The notes under the pieces are model-generated. The model searched no databases, had not been told where the DNA came from, and worked only from the letters and a program-made list of their open reading frames with translations. Position numbers and translations under genes: made by a program. Below are positions 1-10,178 of a stretch of DNA of 64,000 nt, in pieces. Source of the stretch: Pseudomonas sp. UMAB-08 (GTDB taxonomy: Bacteria; Pseudomonadota; Gammaproteobacteria; Pseudomonadales; Pseudomonadaceae); the NCBI RefSeq assembly GCF_900095225.1, contig NZ_LT607417.1, positions 332,737 through 396,736 of the forward strand, in the 5' to 3' direction. Numbering within the stretch: position 1 is the stretch's first letter; the number at the start of each line of letters is the position of its first letter.

Positions 1-31
1 CTAATCACCCTTTGCTTCGTTGAGGCCGCGA

Positions 32-60
32 AATTTACGCAGATATCGAACCTAAGTCAA
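32..60 (-). promoter_or_regulatory. Sigma-70 promoter facing out of the left edge
   Basis: On the minus strand there is a -35 box TTGACT (60 to 55), a 17-base spacer and a -10 box TAAATT (37 to 32). Transcription would start near base 25 and leave the window to the left, so the gene it serves cannot be seen. Bases 61-211 hold nothing else I can identify. Confidence 0.5.
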
Positions 61-211
61 TACCCTGCTTGAAGTTTTTTTAAAAAGTACCCTTTTGAAT
101 CAATTGCCCGATATCGCTTTACCGAATCACATTTGCGGGAACGTCTCTATCCGCGAACAGATCGGCACCGCCAAATCATGCGGATCTGATGCGGCGCTTT
201 CGCTGAAAACC

Positions 212-991
212 TTAATCCTGATAAACCATCTTCTTGGTCATGCCGCCATCAACCACAAACTCCTGACCGGTAACGAACCCAGCATTTTTCGACAGCAGCC
301 AGACCACCATCGCCGCTACGTCCTCAACCGTCCCCACCCTGCCCACCGGGTGCTGGGCATGGTCGCTATCGGACAAAGGCTCTGCACGACGCACAGACGG
401 ATCACGGGTATCGATCCAGCCGGGGCTGACAGCGTTTACACGGATCTCCGGGCCCAAACTGATGGCCAGGGCATGGGTCAACGCCAACAGGCCGCCCTTG
501 CTCGCCGCATAGGCCTCAGTGTCCGGTTCCGATTGTGTGGCACGGGTCGAGGTCAGATTGACGATGGCGCCACCGTGAGCGCGCAGGTAAGGCGCGCAGT
601 GCTTGGCCAGCAGCATCGGCCCACTGAGATTGACGGCCAGTACCCGGTTCCAGTCATGCAGGCTCAAGCTTTCCAGTGTTGCGTTGTGGGGATCGGCAAC
701 CGCCGCATTGCACACCAGCGCATCAAGGCGACCGAACTGGCCCAGCACTTCCGCCACACACAGCGTCACTTGCTCTTCACTGGACACGTCCATGGCAATG
801 AACCAGGCGTTTTCGCCAAGCACCTTGGTCACTTTCGAACCGCGAACACGATCCCGGTCCGTCAACACCACCTGCCAGCCTTCGCTGATCAGCCAGGCGG
901 CAATGCCCAGACCGATACCGCGAGCAGCCCCTGTGACCAGCGCGACCCGGCCATTGCTGGCCGGGACAGCTTCCACCGCCCACTCACTCAC
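212..991 (-). CDS. SDR family NAD(P)-dependent oxidoreductase
   Basis: This is a 259-residue short-chain dehydrogenase/reductase, probably cytosolic, with unknown substrate. The N-terminal Rossmann motif reads [13 protein letters not shown] (about residues 19-31). An NAG-like stretch appears as VCNAAVADP, and the catalytic Ser-Tyr-Lys set is visible as NLTSTRA followed by YAASK. The C-terminal GQEFVVDGG is typical of classical SDRs. Its ATG overlaps the metZ stop by four bases (ATGA), so it is translationally coupled to metZ. P. aeruginosa has an SDR in the same place after metZ, as I recall. The family call is certain, the reaction is not known. Confidence 0.9.
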   Translation of the reverse strand: MSEWAVEAVPASNGRVALVTGAARGIGLGIAAWLISEGWQVVLTDRDRVRGSKVTKVLGENAWFIAMDVSSEEQVTLCVAEVLGQFGRLDALVCNAAVADPHNATLESLSLHDWNRVLAVNLSGPMLLAKHCAPYLRAHGGAIVNLTSTRATQSEPDTEAYAASKGGLLALTHALAISLGPEIRVNAVSPGWIDTRDPSVRRAEPLSDSDHAQHPVGRVGTVEDVAAMVVWLLSKNAGFVTGQEFVVDGGMTKKMVYQD

Positions 992-2199
992 AAAGCCGCC
1001 AGCCCGCGCGCCAGATCCGCCTGCAAGTCGGCAACGTCTTCGAGACCCACTGCAACCCTGATCAAGCTGTCACGAATCCCGGCAGCTTCGCGCTCTTGCG
1101 GCGCCAGACGCCCGTGAGAGGTAGTACTCGGGTGGGTAATCGTGGTTTTGCTGTCGCCCAGGTTAGCGGTGATCGAAATCAACCGCGTGGCATCGATAAA
1201 GCGCCAGGCGCCCTCTTTGCCGCCTTTGACTTCAAAACTCACCACCGCACCAAAGCCCTTTTGCTGACGTTGCGCCAAGGCATGCTGTGGATGGCTCTTG
1301 AGGCCTGCGTAATGAACCTTTTCGATGCCGTCCTGCTGCTCCAGCCACTCGGCCAGAATCTGGGCGCTGGCGCAGTGAGCGCGCATACGCAGACTCAAGG
1401 TTTCCAGGCCCTTGAGGAAGATCCAGGCGTTGAACGGGCTCAGCGTCGGCCCGGCGGTCCGCAGGAATCCCACCACTTCTTTCATCTGTTCGCTGCGACC
1501 CGCGACCACGCCGCCCATGCAACGGCCCTGGCCGTCAATGAACTTGGTCGCCGAATGCACGACCACGTCAGCGCCCAGCAACAGAGGCTGTTGCAGCGCA
1601 GGCGTGCAGAAACAGTTGTCGACGACCAGCATCGCGCCTTTGGCATGCGCAATCTCGGACAGTGCGGCAATATCCACAAGCTCGGCCAGAGGATTGGACG
1701 GCGACTCGACGAACAGCAGCTTCGTATTGGCCTTGATCGCTGCATCCCAGCCAGACAGATCGGCCAGCGGAACGTAGTCGACTTCGACACCGAAGCGTTT
1801 GAAGTACTTCTCGAACAGGCTGATGGTCGAACCGAACACACTGCGCGACACCAGCACATGATCGCCAGCGCTGCACAAGCTCATCACTACAGCCAGAATC
1901 GCCGCCATGCCTGTAGCGGTGGCGACGGCCTGCTCAGCACCTTCGAGCGCGGCAATACGCTCCTCGAAAGAACGCACAGTCGGGTTGGTGTAACGCGAAT
2001 AGACGTTGCCCGGCACTTCACCCGCGAACCGCGCCGCCGCATCGGCGGCAGTGCGGAACACGTAACTGGACGTGAAGAACATCGGATCGCCATGCTCACC
2101 TTCCGGCGTGCGGTGCTGACCGGCACGCACGGCAAGGGTATCGAAACCCACGCCATCCAGATCACTGTCCAGCCGGCCTGCATCCCATTCGTGAGCCAT
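988..2199 (-). CDS. metZ: O-succinylhomoserine sulfhydrylase
   Basis: MetZ makes homocysteine directly from O-succinylhomoserine and sulfide, the route to methionine used by pseudomonads. The 403 residues are the usual length for this Cys/Met-metabolism PLP enzyme. PLP-site features are visible: YSRYTNPT near residues 67-74, LVVDNCF near 191-197 and the Schiff-base lysine in HSATKF (Lys219). The gene follows purF by 15 bases and overlaps the SDR gene by four, the standard purF-metZ-SDR order in Pseudomonas. MetZ is preferred over MetB/MetY because of this neighbourhood and the N-terminal [11 protein letters not shown]. Confidence 0.95.
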   Translation of the reverse strand: MAHEWDAGRLDSDLDGVGFDTLAVRAGQHRTPEGEHGDPMFFTSSYVFRTAADAAARFAGEVPGNVYSRYTNPTVRSFEERIAALEGAEQAVATATGMAAILAVVMSLCSAGDHVLVSRSVFGSTISLFEKYFKRFGVEVDYVPLADLSGWDAAIKANTKLLFVESPSNPLAELVDIAALSEIAHAKGAMLVVDNCFCTPALQQPLLLGADVVVHSATKFIDGQGRCMGGVVAGRSEQMKEVVGFLRTAGPTLSPFNAWIFLKGLETLSLRMRAHCASAQILAEWLEQQDGIEKVHYAGLKSHPQHALAQRQQKGFGAVVSFEVKGGKEGAWRFIDATRLISITANLGDSKTTITHPSTTSHGRLAPQEREAAGIRDSLIRVAVGLEDVADLQADLARGLAAL

Positions 2200-2214
2200 G
2201 CCGCCTACCCCTTC

Positions 2215-3720
2215 TTAGTTGTTGTACAAATCAATAATGGCACTGACCGCCTGAGTCTTGACCTTGGAGGCGTCGTTGCGCGCCTGCTCGATCCTGTTCA
2301 GGTAGTGCTCGTCGATATCGCCGGTCACGTACTTGCCGTCGAATACCGCGCAGTCGAAGTTTGCGATCTTGACCTTGCCGCCGCCCACTGCGTCGATCAG
2401 GTCGCTGAGGTCCTGATAAATCAGCCAGTCGGCGCCGATCAGGTCTGCAACGTCCTGCGTCGTACGATTGTGTGCGATCAGCTCGTGAGCGCTCGGCATG
2501 TCGATGCCGTAGACGTTCGGGTAACGCACAGCAGGTGCCGCAGAACAGAAGTACACGTTCTTCGCCCCGGCTTCACGGGCCATCTGAATGATCTGCTTGC
2601 AGGTGGTACCGCGCACGATGGAGTCATCCACCAGCATCACGTTCTTGCCACGGAATTCCAGCTCGATGGCGTTGAGCTTCTGGCGTACGGACTTTTTCCG
2701 CGCAGCCTGCCCCGGCATGATGAACGTGCGACCGATGTAACGGTTCTTGACGAAACCTTCGCGGAATTTCACGCCCAGACGATTGGCCAGTTCGAGCGCT
2801 GCGGTACGGCTGGTGTCAGGAATCGGGATGACCACGTCGATGTCGTGATCAGGACGCTCGCGCACGATCTTGTCCGCCAGTCGTTCGCCCATGCGCAGAC
2901 GTGCCTTGTACACCGAGACGCCGTCGATGATCGAGTCAGGGCGCGCCAGATAGACGTGTTCGAAAATGCACGGTGCGTATTGCGGGTTGGTCGCACACTG
3001 GCGAGTGTGCAGCTTGCCGTCTTCAGTGATGTAGACCGCTTCGCCCGGCGCCAGATCACGGATCAGGGTGAAACCGAGCACGTCCAGCGCAACGCTTTCC
3101 GACGCAATCATGTACTCGACGCCTTCGTCGGTATGACGCTGACCGAAGACGATAGGACGTATGGCATGCGGGTCACGGAAACCGACGATGCCATAGCCAG
3201 TGATCATGGCGACCACGGCGTATCCGCCACGGCAACGATGGTGCACATCGGTCACGGCCGCGAAGACGTCTTCTTCTGTCGGCTGCAACTTGCCGCGCTG
3301 GGCCAGTTCGTGAGCAAAAATGTTGAGCAACACTTCCGAATCGGAGTTGGTGTTGACGTGGCGCAGGTCAGATTCGTAAATCTCCTTGGCCAGTTGCTCG
3401 ACGTTGGTCAGGTTGCCGTTGTGCGCCAGGGTGATGCCATACGGCGAGTTGACGTAAAACGGTTGAGCTTCGGCCGAAGTCGAGCTGCCCGCGGTGGGAT
3501 AGCGCACATGGCCGATGCCCATGTGACCGACCAGGCGCTGCATATGGCGCTGGTGGAATACATCACGGACCAACCCATTGTCCTTGCGCAGGAATAACCG
3601 GCCGCCATGGCTGGTTACGATACCGGCAGCGTCCTGGCCGCGGTGCTGGAGGACGGTTAGCGCGTCATACAGCGACTGATTGACGTTCGACTTACCGACG
3701 ATACCGACGATGCCACACAT
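2215..3720 (-). CDS. purF: Amidophosphoribosyltransferase
   Basis: PurF catalyses the first committed step of purine synthesis, converting PRPP and glutamine to phosphoribosylamine. The start is placed at 3720 so that the protein begins MCGIVGIVG. The cysteine after the initiator Met is the N-terminal glutamine-amidotransferase nucleophile, so the ATG nine bases further upstream would bury it. The N-terminal Ntn glutaminase domain is followed by a phosphoribosyltransferase domain with the PRPP loop [13 protein letters not shown]. The 501 residues match the family (about 505 in E. coli). It lies 12 bases after cvpA, the same cvpA-purF pairing as in enterobacteria. Confidence 0.97.
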   Translation of the reverse strand: MCGIVGIVGKSNVNQSLYDALTVLQHRGQDAAGIVTSHGGRLFLRKDNGLVRDVFHQRHMQRLVGHMGIGHVRYPTAGSSTSAEAQPFYVNSPYGITLAHNGNLTNVEQLAKEIYESDLRHVNTNSDSEVLLNIFAHELAQRGKLQPTEEDVFAAVTDVHHRCRGGYAVVAMITGYGIVGFRDPHAIRPIVFGQRHTDEGVEYMIASESVALDVLGFTLIRDLAPGEAVYITEDGKLHTRQCATNPQYAPCIFEHVYLARPDSIIDGVSVYKARLRMGERLADKIVRERPDHDIDVVIPIPDTSRTAALELANRLGVKFREGFVKNRYIGRTFIMPGQAARKKSVRQKLNAIELEFRGKNVMLVDDSIVRGTTCKQIIQMAREAGAKNVYFCSAAPAVRYPNVYGIDMPSAHELIAHNRTTQDVADLIGADWLIYQDLSDLIDAVGGGKVKIANFDCAVFDGKYVTGDIDEHYLNRIEQARNDASKVKTQAVSAIIDLYNN

Positions 3721-3732
3721 GCGACGCAACCC

Positions 3733-4320
3733 CTACTTAGTGGAACTGGATTTACCGAACACTTCTTGCGGCATTGTTGACGGCAGGAGGTGTTCCTTGA
3801 ACGGGAGATCAGCGGGTACGCTGATACCGCTGGCTAGCCACTTGCTGGACAACCCGAGAATCAGGTTTTTCGACCAGTCAGCGACCAACAGAAATTGTGG
3901 CATCAGTTTCGACTGCTGCCACCATTGATCTTGCTGTACGGGGCCCAGGCTCAACAGCCCGACCGCGACAACCACTAGCAAGCCTCCGCGCGCAGCGCCG
4001 AAGACCATACCCAGAAAACGATCGGTCCCGGAAAGCCCGGTGACGCGAATCAGTTCGCTGATGAGAAAGTTGACCATGGCGCCTACCAGCAAGGTGGCGA
4101 CAAACAGGATGGTGCAGCCGGCAATCACGCGAGCTGAAGGTGTCTCGATATAACTGACAAGGTACTGCGAAAGCGAGCCGCCGAACATCCAGGCAACAAC
4201 ACCTGCAATGATCCAGGTGAGTAACGACAATGCTTCCTTGACGAAGCCGCGTTTCAAACTGATCAAGGCGGAGATGGCAATGATCGCAATGATCGCCCAA
4301 TCAACCGGGGTAAATGGCAC
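3733..4320 (-). CDS. cvpA: CvpA family membrane protein
   Basis: CvpA is a small inner-membrane protein first known from colicin V production and in some bacteria linked to envelope stress tolerance. Its molecular activity is unclear. This 195-residue protein shows four hydrophobic segments: about residues 8-22, 32-48, 65-90 and 105-122. It has the family start FTPVDWAIIAIIAISALISL and the motif FLGMVFGAARG. It is immediately upstream of purF and probably co-transcribed with it and with the SPOR gene. Confidence 0.92.
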   Translation of the reverse strand: MPFTPVDWAIIAIIAISALISLKRGFVKEALSLLTWIIAGVVAWMFGGSLSQYLVSYIETPSARVIAGCTILFVATLLVGAMVNFLISELIRVTGLSGTDRFLGMVFGAARGGLLVVVAVGLLSLGPVQQDQWWQQSKLMPQFLLVADWSKNLILGLSSKWLASGISVPADLPFKEHLLPSTMPQEVFGKSSSTK

Positions 4321-4406
4321 GTTGAAGCCTACGGACGGATAAGGCGGCGTATTTTAGCAGAGCGCTAGCCCGCCCGTAAGCAGCGATTACCGATTAGATT
4401 GTGGAC

Positions 4407-5033
4407 TCAATTTCGCTCAGGCTGAAAGCGCACCACCAAACCGTTGAGTTTCTGCTGTTTGCTCAATTGATCACGCAAACGATCAGCCTCGGCACGTTCA
4501 ATCAGCGGCCCGACAAACACTCGGTTCAAGCCATCCGAGGACCGAATATAGGCGTTATAGCCCTGAGCGCGCAGGCTTTTCTGCAACGTGTCGGCACTGG
4601 CGCGATTGGACAGGCTGGCCAGTTGCACCGACCAACTGACCGAGAGGCCATTGGCATCCACACGACTGGGTTCTGCGGCGGGCTTGGCGGGCGCCTGAGC
4701 CGCTGCCGGCTTGACTACCGGAGCCGGCTGCGTGGTCGCGACCGACGGGGTCACCGTGGTGATTGGCACAGGCACCGAAGAGGCCTTGGGCTGAGCAAGG
4801 TCTTCGTCCGTCGGCACAGGCTCCTGCGGCAACGATTGAGGCTCTGGAACCGCTACGGGCTCGACCTGCACTTGAGACGTTGCCGGTGTTTGCGGCGTGG
4901 CGGGCACATCGACCGACACGCGACGCGTTTCATCCTGGCGCGAAAACAACATCGGCAAGAAAATCACCGCCAATGCGACCAATACCAGTGCACCGACCAT
5001 CCGCTGCTTGAACACGTTATCCAGCAAAGCCAT
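4407..5033 (-). CDS. SPOR domain-containing membrane protein
   Basis: This is a single-pass inner-membrane protein with a periplasmic SPOR domain, a fold that binds denuded septal peptidoglycan in cell-division proteins. I place the start at 5033, giving 208 residues beginning [20 protein letters not shown]. That puts a transmembrane helix at residues 12-28, as in relatives. A longer reading frame upstream runs inside folC and has no such start. A Pro/Ala/Gln-rich linker spans about residues 45-125. The SPOR domain (WSVQLASLSNRASADTLQ to NGLVVRF) fills the last 75 residues. It overlaps the folC end by 17 bases. It resembles DedD by layout and by its place before cvpA. Confidence 0.88.
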   Translation of the reverse strand: MALLDNVFKQRMVGALVLVALAVIFLPMLFSRQDETRRVSVDVPATPQTPATSQVQVEPVAVPEPQSLPQEPVPTDEDLAQPKASSVPVPITTVTPSVATTQPAPVVKPAAAQAPAKPAAEPSRVDANGLSVSWSVQLASLSNRASADTLQKSLRAQGYNAYIRSSDGLNRVFVGPLIERAEADRLRDQLSKQQKLNGLVVRFQPERN

Positions 5034-6324
5034 TTGCAATGTCCTCCTTGGCGCGCCGGGCCAGCCATTCCAAGGCCTCGGCGACGCAATAAAATGATCC
5101 GAACAGCAGAATTTCATCTTCGGCTGTCGCTTGATCGCACTGCCCTTCCAGCGCCAGCGCGACACTCTGATAAGACGTCACGCGTGCGCCAAGGTTCTGT
5201 AGCGCAGCCTGCAACTCGCCAGCCGAACAGCTACGGGGGGTCGGTAAAGGTGCAACAGCCCAATCCTGAACGCTGCCAGCCAGTTCGGCCAGTACGCCCT
5301 TGAGATCCTTGTCCGCCAGCAATCCGAAAACGGCCAGGCGTTTGCCAGCCAGGGGCCGACCTGCCAGACGCTGCGCCAGATAGTGTGCCGCATGAGGATT
5401 ATGGCCGACATCCAGCAAAAGCTTCAGTGGCTTGCCATGCCAGTTGATCTGACGCCGATCCAGACGACCGGTCAACCGCGTGCTGCTCAAGGCTGCACTA
5501 ATGTGTTCCGGCACCCAAGGAAGATCCAGCAGCAGATAAGCCTGCAACGCCAATGCGGCATTTTCCATCGGCAGGTCAAGCAGCGGCAAGTGGTGCAGTT
5601 CAACCAATTGGCCGCGCGCATCATGCCCCTGCCAATGCCAATCACTGTCGGTCACCGCCAGATCGAAATCACGACCGCGCAACAGGAACGGGCAACCGAG
5701 GGCCTTGACGCGTTCGAGCAATGGCGCGGGAGGATCGAGGTCGCCGCACAGGGCTGGACGCCCCTGACGCAAGATCCCGGCCTTTTCGAAGGCGACCGAC
5801 TCACGGGTATCACCCAACCAGTCAGCGTGATCAACACCAATACTGGTGATCACAGCCAGATCGGCATCGATAAGGTTCACCGCATCCAGACGTCCGCCGA
5901 GGCCGATTTCCAGAACCACCGCGTCCAGCGCCGCGCGCTCGAACAGCCAAAACGCGGCGAGCGTGCCCATTTCGAAATAGGTCAGGGAGATGTCGCCGCG
6001 GGCGGCTTCCACTGCTGCGAAAGCCTCGCACAACTGACTATCGGTGGCCTCAACGCCCTGGACCTGTACCCGCTCGTTGTAACGCAACAAGTGCGGCGAG
6101 CTGTAAACACCCACCTTGAGCCCCTGCGCTTGCATCAATGAAGCAATGAACGCGCAGGTCGAACCCTTACCGTTGGTCCCCGTGACCGTGATCACCCTGG
6201 GGGCCGGCCGGGTCAACCCCAGCTTGCCCGCCACTTGTTGCGAACGCTCCAGCCCCATATCGATGGCCGATGGATGCAGTTGCTCAAGGTAAGCGAGCCA
6301 GTCGCCCAAGGTACGCAGGGTCAT
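5017..6324 (-). CDS. folC: Bifunctional folylpolyglutamate/dihydrofolate synthase
   Basis: FolC adds glutamate to dihydropteroate to make dihydrofolate and later lengthens the polyglutamate tail of folates. The 435 residues carry the Mur-ligase type P-loop [10 protein letters not shown] (about 46-55), the omega-loop region [13 protein letters not shown] and the ATP-binding GVDHADWLG. The C-terminal domain has DVGHNPHA. The gene overlaps accD by four bases (ATGA) and the SPOR gene by 17, so the accD-folC-SPOR stretch is tightly coupled. This is the conserved proteobacterial order. Confidence 0.96.
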   Translation of the reverse strand: MTLRTLGDWLAYLEQLHPSAIDMGLERSQQVAGKLGLTRPAPRVITVTGTNGKGSTCAFIASLMQAQGLKVGVYSSPHLLRYNERVQVQGVEATDSQLCEAFAAVEAARGDISLTYFEMGTLAAFWLFERAALDAVVLEIGLGGRLDAVNLIDADLAVITSIGVDHADWLGDTRESVAFEKAGILRQGRPALCGDLDPPAPLLERVKALGCPFLLRGRDFDLAVTDSDWHWQGHDARGQLVELHHLPLLDLPMENAALALQAYLLLDLPWVPEHISAALSSTRLTGRLDRRQINWHGKPLKLLLDVGHNPHAAHYLAQRLAGRPLAGKRLAVFGLLADKDLKGVLAELAGSVQDWAVAPLPTPRSCSAGELQAALQNLGARVTSYQSVALALEGQCDQATAEDEILLFGSFYCVAEALEWLARRAKEDIANGFAG

Positions 6325-7241
6325 ACAGTGGCCGGTGCCGGCGGAACGATGATCGGTTCCGAAGGTGCGGCGATGAATTTAGGTGTCGGCAAGTCCATCA
6401 TTTGGGCCAGCAGATTACCCAGACGCGGACGCAGTTCTTGACGCGGAACGATCAAATCGATGGCGCCATGCTCCAGCAGGAACTCGCTGCGCTGGAAACC
6501 TTCTGGCAGTTTTTCACGCACAGTCTGCTCGATCACACGAGGACCCGCGAAGCCGATCAGGGCTTTGGGCTCGGCAACGATCACGTCGCCCAGCATCGCC
6601 AGACTGGCGGAAACACCGCCGTAGACGGGGTCGGTCAGGACCGAGATGAACGGCAAGCCTTCCTCGCGCAGACGCGCCAGCACCGCCGACGTCTTGGCCA
6701 TTTGCATCAGGGAAATCAGCGCTTCCTGCATCCGCGCACCGCCGGAAGCAGCAAAGCAGACCATTGGGCAGCGATTTTCCAGTGCGTAGTTGGCCGCGCG
6801 TACAAACCGCTCGCCGACAATGGCACCCATCGAGCCGCCCATGAACGAGAACTCGAATGCGCAGGCCACGACAGGCATCCCGAGCAGCGTGCCACTCATG
6901 GAGATCAGCGCATCTTTCTCGCCGGTCTGCTTCTGCGCAGCGACCAGGCGATCCTTGTACTTCTTGCTGTCGCGAAACTTCAGGCGATCCACTGGCTCGA
7001 GGTCGGCGCCCAGCTCTGCACGCCCTTCCACATCGAGAAAGATGTTCAGACGAGCACGTGCGCCAATGCGCATGTGGTGATTGCACTTGGGGCAGACGTC
7101 CAGGGTTTTTTCGAGTTCCGGACGATAAAGCACCGCTTCACAAGACGGGCACTTATGCCAAAGCCCTTCTGGTACCGAGCTTTTTTTCACCTCGGAACGC
7201 ATGATCGAAGGGATCAGTTTGTCTACCAACCAGTTGCTCAT
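6321..7241 (-). CDS. accD: Acetyl-CoA carboxylase carboxyltransferase subunit beta
   Basis: AccD is half of the carboxyltransferase that moves CO2 from carboxybiotin to acetyl-CoA, giving malonyl-CoA for fatty-acid synthesis. The 306-residue protein has the N-terminal four-cysteine zinc finger (CPSC about residues 30-33 and CPKC about 51-54) and the crotonase-like core with GGARMQEA and the glycine-rich PVYGGVSAS. The upstream sequence GGAGAAAG gives a good ribosome site. About 280 bases separate it from trpF, so it probably has its own promoter. Confidence 0.97.
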   Translation of the reverse strand: MSNWLVDKLIPSIMRSEVKKSSVPEGLWHKCPSCEAVLYRPELEKTLDVCPKCNHHMRIGARARLNIFLDVEGRAELGADLEPVDRLKFRDSKKYKDRLVAAQKQTGEKDALISMSGTLLGMPVVACAFEFSFMGGSMGAIVGERFVRAANYALENRCPMVCFAASGGARMQEALISLMQMAKTSAVLARLREEGLPFISVLTDPVYGGVSASLAMLGDVIVAEPKALIGFAGPRVIEQTVREKLPEGFQRSEFLLEHGAIDLIVPRQELRPRLGNLLAQMMDLPTPKFIAAPSEPIIVPPAPATV

Positions 7242-7397
7242 GCTTTCTTTCTCCAGTACCGGTGGCTCGAACGCGCTAGCGATTCACAGCCCCGCGTATG
7301 CCCTTGAGCTAATTCATGTGTACAGCGGCGACGGGCAACTTCAGGGATCGGCATACCGCCGGACCTGCCTGAACCGAACCTCGTCACTCGCCATTGT

Positions 7398-7419
7398 GAC
7401 GACGCGCATCAGCGTCGTC
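7398..7419. repeat. Inverted repeat in the trpF-accD gap
   Basis: GACGACGC (7398-7405), a six-base loop and GCGTCGTC (7412-7419) form a perfect eight-base-pair stem. There is no T-run on either side, so it is not a classic intrinsic terminator. It could still limit read-through from trpF into accD or be an operator. The rest of the 280-base gap (7242-7521) shows nothing I recognise. Confidence 0.5.
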
Positions 7420-7521
7420 GCTTATTCAATGTCGACCCGCGCGCTTATCGCTACGCCAGGCTTATGGACGGTGGCCAAACACCAACCGTCACATCAGGCA
7501 AACAACCTGTCAATGACCGAA

Positions 7522-8142
7522 TCAAGAACCCCGCACCGCGTGCATGAACGCACGGATCCTGTCGTGGTCCTTGATTCCCTTGCTCATTTCAACTCCGCCG
7601 CTGACATCCACCGCATAAGGTCGGACCTGAGCAATGGCTTGCGCGACGTTGTCTGGCGTCAAACCGCCCGCCAGAATAATCGGTTTACTCAGCGTCTGCG
7701 GGATCAACGACCAGTCAAACGCTTCGCCTGTGCCGCCCGGCACGCCGGCAACATAGGTATCGAGCAGAATACCGCTGGCCCTGGAATAGGCCCGGCAACT
7801 GGCGGCGATGTCATCGCCCGCCTGCACGCGCAACGCCTTGATGTAAGGTCGATGATAGCCGTCACAGTCCTCGGGCGTTTCGTCGCCATGAAACTGCAAG
7901 AGATCCAGAGGTACGATTTCCAGTATCTCGGTGAGCTCGCAACGGCTGATATTGACGAACAAGCCAACGGTGGTAACAAACGGTGGCAGGGCAGCAATGA
8001 TTGCACGCGCCTGTTCGACGCTGACGGCCCGAGGGCTTTTGGCGTAGAACACAAAGCCGATGGCATCGGCCCCTGCATCAACCGCGGCCAACGCGTCTTC
8101 TATGCGGGTAATCCCGCAGATCTTGCTGCGAACGCCTGACAT
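7522..8142 (-). CDS. trpF: Phosphoribosylanthranilate isomerase
   Basis: TrpF performs the Amadori rearrangement of phosphoribosylanthranilate in tryptophan synthesis. The 206-residue single (beta/alpha)8 barrel has the catalytic-cysteine motif KICGIT (about residues 7-12), the FVFYAKSPR segment, LQFHGDE and the phosphate-binding GGLTPDNV and VDVSGGVE. As usual in pseudomonads it is stand-alone and lies between truA and accD rather than in a trp operon. Confidence 0.97.
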   Translation of the reverse strand: MSGVRSKICGITRIEDALAAVDAGADAIGFVFYAKSPRAVSVEQARAIIAALPPFVTTVGLFVNISRCELTEILEIVPLDLLQFHGDETPEDCDGYHRPYIKALRVQAGDDIAASCRAYSRASGILLDTYVAGVPGGTGEAFDWSLIPQTLSKPIILAGGLTPDNVAQAIAQVRPYAVDVSGGVEMSKGIKDHDRIRAFMHAVRGS

Positions 8143-8205
8143 GCAGTGAAAACCTCAAGCCTTGTTCGGGAAAGTCCCGGATGTTAGCAAATGCTTTTCC
8201 GGGCG

Positions 8206-9051
8206 TCAGCCGCCAAGTTCAGTGAAGCCGGTCAAGAAGTGCGGGCCGACGTAACGTTCCGGCAAGGCAAACTCATCGTGGTATTCCACTTTCACCAGGT
8301 AAAGCCCGAACGGGTGCGCGGTCACGCCACCGGTCCGACGGACGCGGCTCTCCAGTACGTCCCCGGCCCATTCGATTGGCCGCTCGCCGGTGCCAATGGT
8401 CATCAACACGCCAGCGATATTGCGCACCATGTGGTGCAAAAAGGCGTTGGCGCGAACGTCGATGACGATCATTTGACCGTGACGCGTCACCCGCAGGTGA
8501 TGCAACTGCTTGATCGGTGACTTCGCCTGACATTGCCCGGCACGAAACGCACTGAAGTCATGGGTGCCGACCAGGTACTGAGCGGCCAGCGCCATGCGTT
8601 CTGCATCCAGCGGGCGGTGATTCCAGGTGATTTCCTGGCCCAGGTGCGCCGGCCGGATTGGATCGTTGTAGATGACGTAGCGGTAACGGCGGGCAATCGC
8701 CTTGAACCGTGCATGAAAATGCGCCGGCATGACCTGGGCCCAAGTCACGCTGACATCGTGAGGCAAATTGATATTAGCGCCCATGACCCAGGCTTTCAGC
8801 GACCGCTCGGCCTGAGTGTCGAAGTGCACCACTTGCCCACAGGCGTGCACACCCGCATCGGTACGCCCGGCGCACAACAACGAGACGGGGGAAGCAGCGA
8901 CTTTGGACAATGCGTTCTCAAGAGTTTCCTGAACGGTCAGTACGCCGGAAGCCTGGCGCTGCCATCCGCAATAACGCGAACCTTTATACTCGACGCCTAA
9001 TGCGATTCTGGAAAAGCCGGCGGCAGCCATCTCGGCTGCCGCAGTGGTCAT
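8206..9051 (-). CDS. truA: tRNA pseudouridine(38-40) synthase
   Basis: TruA isomerises uridines 38-40 in the anticodon arm of many tRNAs. The protein has the start IALGVEYKGSRYCGWQRQ, the catalytic aspartate motif CAGRTDAGVHA, and FHARFKAIARRYRYVI. The start is uncertain. The ATG at 9051 (281 residues) has no clear ribosome site. The next ATG at 9030 (274 residues) lies inside a seven-base-pair hairpin, GGCAGCC-N5-GGCTGCC (9022-9040). A TATAAT box on the minus strand at 9101-9096 fits a promoter for this gene, although no good -35 box is seen. Confidence 0.94.
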   Translation of the reverse strand: MTTAAAEMAAAGFSRIALGVEYKGSRYCGWQRQASGVLTVQETLENALSKVAASPVSLLCAGRTDAGVHACGQVVHFDTQAERSLKAWVMGANINLPHDVSVTWAQVMPAHFHARFKAIARRYRYVIYNDPIRPAHLGQEITWNHRPLDAERMALAAQYLVGTHDFSAFRAGQCQAKSPIKQLHHLRVTRHGQMIVIDVRANAFLHHMVRNIAGVLMTIGTGERPIEWAGDVLESRVRRTGGVTAHPFGLYLVKVEYHDEFALPERYVGPHFLTGFTELGG

Positions 9052-9264
9052 ATTTTTCAATTTGTTACGCCAATATCGTTTTCGCAGTGGCGGCCATTAT
9101 ACGCACCTGAAAGCGGAGCACCACGCAGGCCAGCCTTCCTTTATAGAGCGTGACCATCGAAGAAACAGTGGTTTGCCGGCCAGCACCTCCACAGCCTGTT
9201 CTCGCGTGCTATCTGGCCGCTCTTTTCGCCACTCTTTTTTTGCAAAAAAGTGACACTAAGGTGC

Positions 9265-9990
9265 TCAAGCGCCGCGATTCATCTGTTCCAGCCAATGCTT
9301 GAGGTCGGCCACTTCAGCTTCATTGATCGAATGCCCCAAGCCGGGGTATGCATGAAACTGCACCGCGACCGAACCCCTCTTCAAGAGTCGATCCGCCTCG
9401 ATAGCCAAAGCAAAGGGCAATGTCGCGTCGGAAGTGCCATGCCCGATGAACGTGGCCGGCATCCCCAGAGGCTTACCCGGCTCCACTTCAGCGCGCAACG
9501 AGGGCAGCATCGTTCCGCTCAGCGCCGCAATTCCGCCGATAGCCTGCGGATGGTGCAGCGCAACGTAGTAACTCACCATCGCGCCCTGGCTAAAACCTAC
9601 CAGATACACCTTGTTCGCCGAAGTCCGGTACTTCTGAATCGCCGCAACGACAAACTCGGCGATCAGCCGCTCACTGTTTCTCATCTGTGCAGTGTTGCCG
9701 TCGTATTCACCGGTGCGATTAGTCTTGTCGAACCATTGGAAGACGCCATTGGTCAGGGTCATCGGCGCGCGAACAGACAGATAGGTGTAGCGGGCAGGCA
9801 AAGATTCTTTCAGCCCGAACAAGTCATTCTCGCTACCACCATGACCGTGGAGAAAAATGACCAGAGGTTGATTGTTCGAACCTGGCTGGGTCTGTTCCAG
9901 ATAGTTAAGCGGCAAGTCGCGTTGCACAGCCTCTTCGGCATAAACCAGAGACGAGCACAGCAGAACCATCAGTACGAGCCACTTACTCAT
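9265..9990 (-). CDS. Secreted alpha/beta-hydrolase (phospholipase/carboxylesterase type)
   Basis: This 241-residue protein starts with a signal peptide (MSKWLVLMVLLCSSLVYA, cleavage predicted before Glu19), so it acts in the periplasm or outside. The fold is the dienelactone hydrolase/carboxylesterase type. HGHGGSEND forms the oxyanion region, GFSQGAM holds the nucleophilic Ser, GTSDATLPF supplies the Asp and GLGHSI the His. The substrate is unknown. It is the first gene of an insert between truA and fimV and is divergent from arsA. About 210 bases before truA hold only a short A/T inverted repeat near 9230-9252. Confidence 0.82.
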   Translation of the reverse strand: MSKWLVLMVLLCSSLVYAEEAVQRDLPLNYLEQTQPGSNNQPLVIFLHGHGGSENDLFGLKESLPARYTYLSVRAPMTLTNGVFQWFDKTNRTGEYDGNTAQMRNSERLIAEFVVAAIQKYRTSANKVYLVGFSQGAMVSYYVALHHPQAIGGIAALSGTMLPSLRAEVEPGKPLGMPATFIGHGTSDATLPFALAIEADRLLKRGSVAVQFHAYPGLGHSINEAEVADLKHWLEQMNRGA

Positions 9991-10122
9991 TATTCACGAC
10001 CTGATTGAATGAAAGAGGCTAAAAAGATTAACACGTCGGGTTCACGGTATTGCACGCAATGGCGAAGACCACACGGTGTAGGCGATCATGTTCAAGCCCG
10101 ATAAAATCGCCGGCCGCCTTTA

Positions 10123-10147
10123 TGTGTCGTACGTTCTGAGCGACACA
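10123..10147. promoter_or_regulatory. Dyad upstream of arsA
   Basis: TGTGTCG (10123-10129) and CGACACA (10141-10147) form a seven-base inverted repeat with an 11-base gap, ending 31 bases before the arsA ATG. It could be an operator or an mRNA hairpin. It does not look like the usual ArsR box. Confidence 0.35.
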
Positions 10148-10178
10148 CATGGCCACTTGAACCTTGACGGAGTCGCTC

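Noticed and set aside
1096..3597. 833-residue open frame antisense to metZ and purF
   Set aside because: It spans two certain genes and their gap; no ribosome site or motif.
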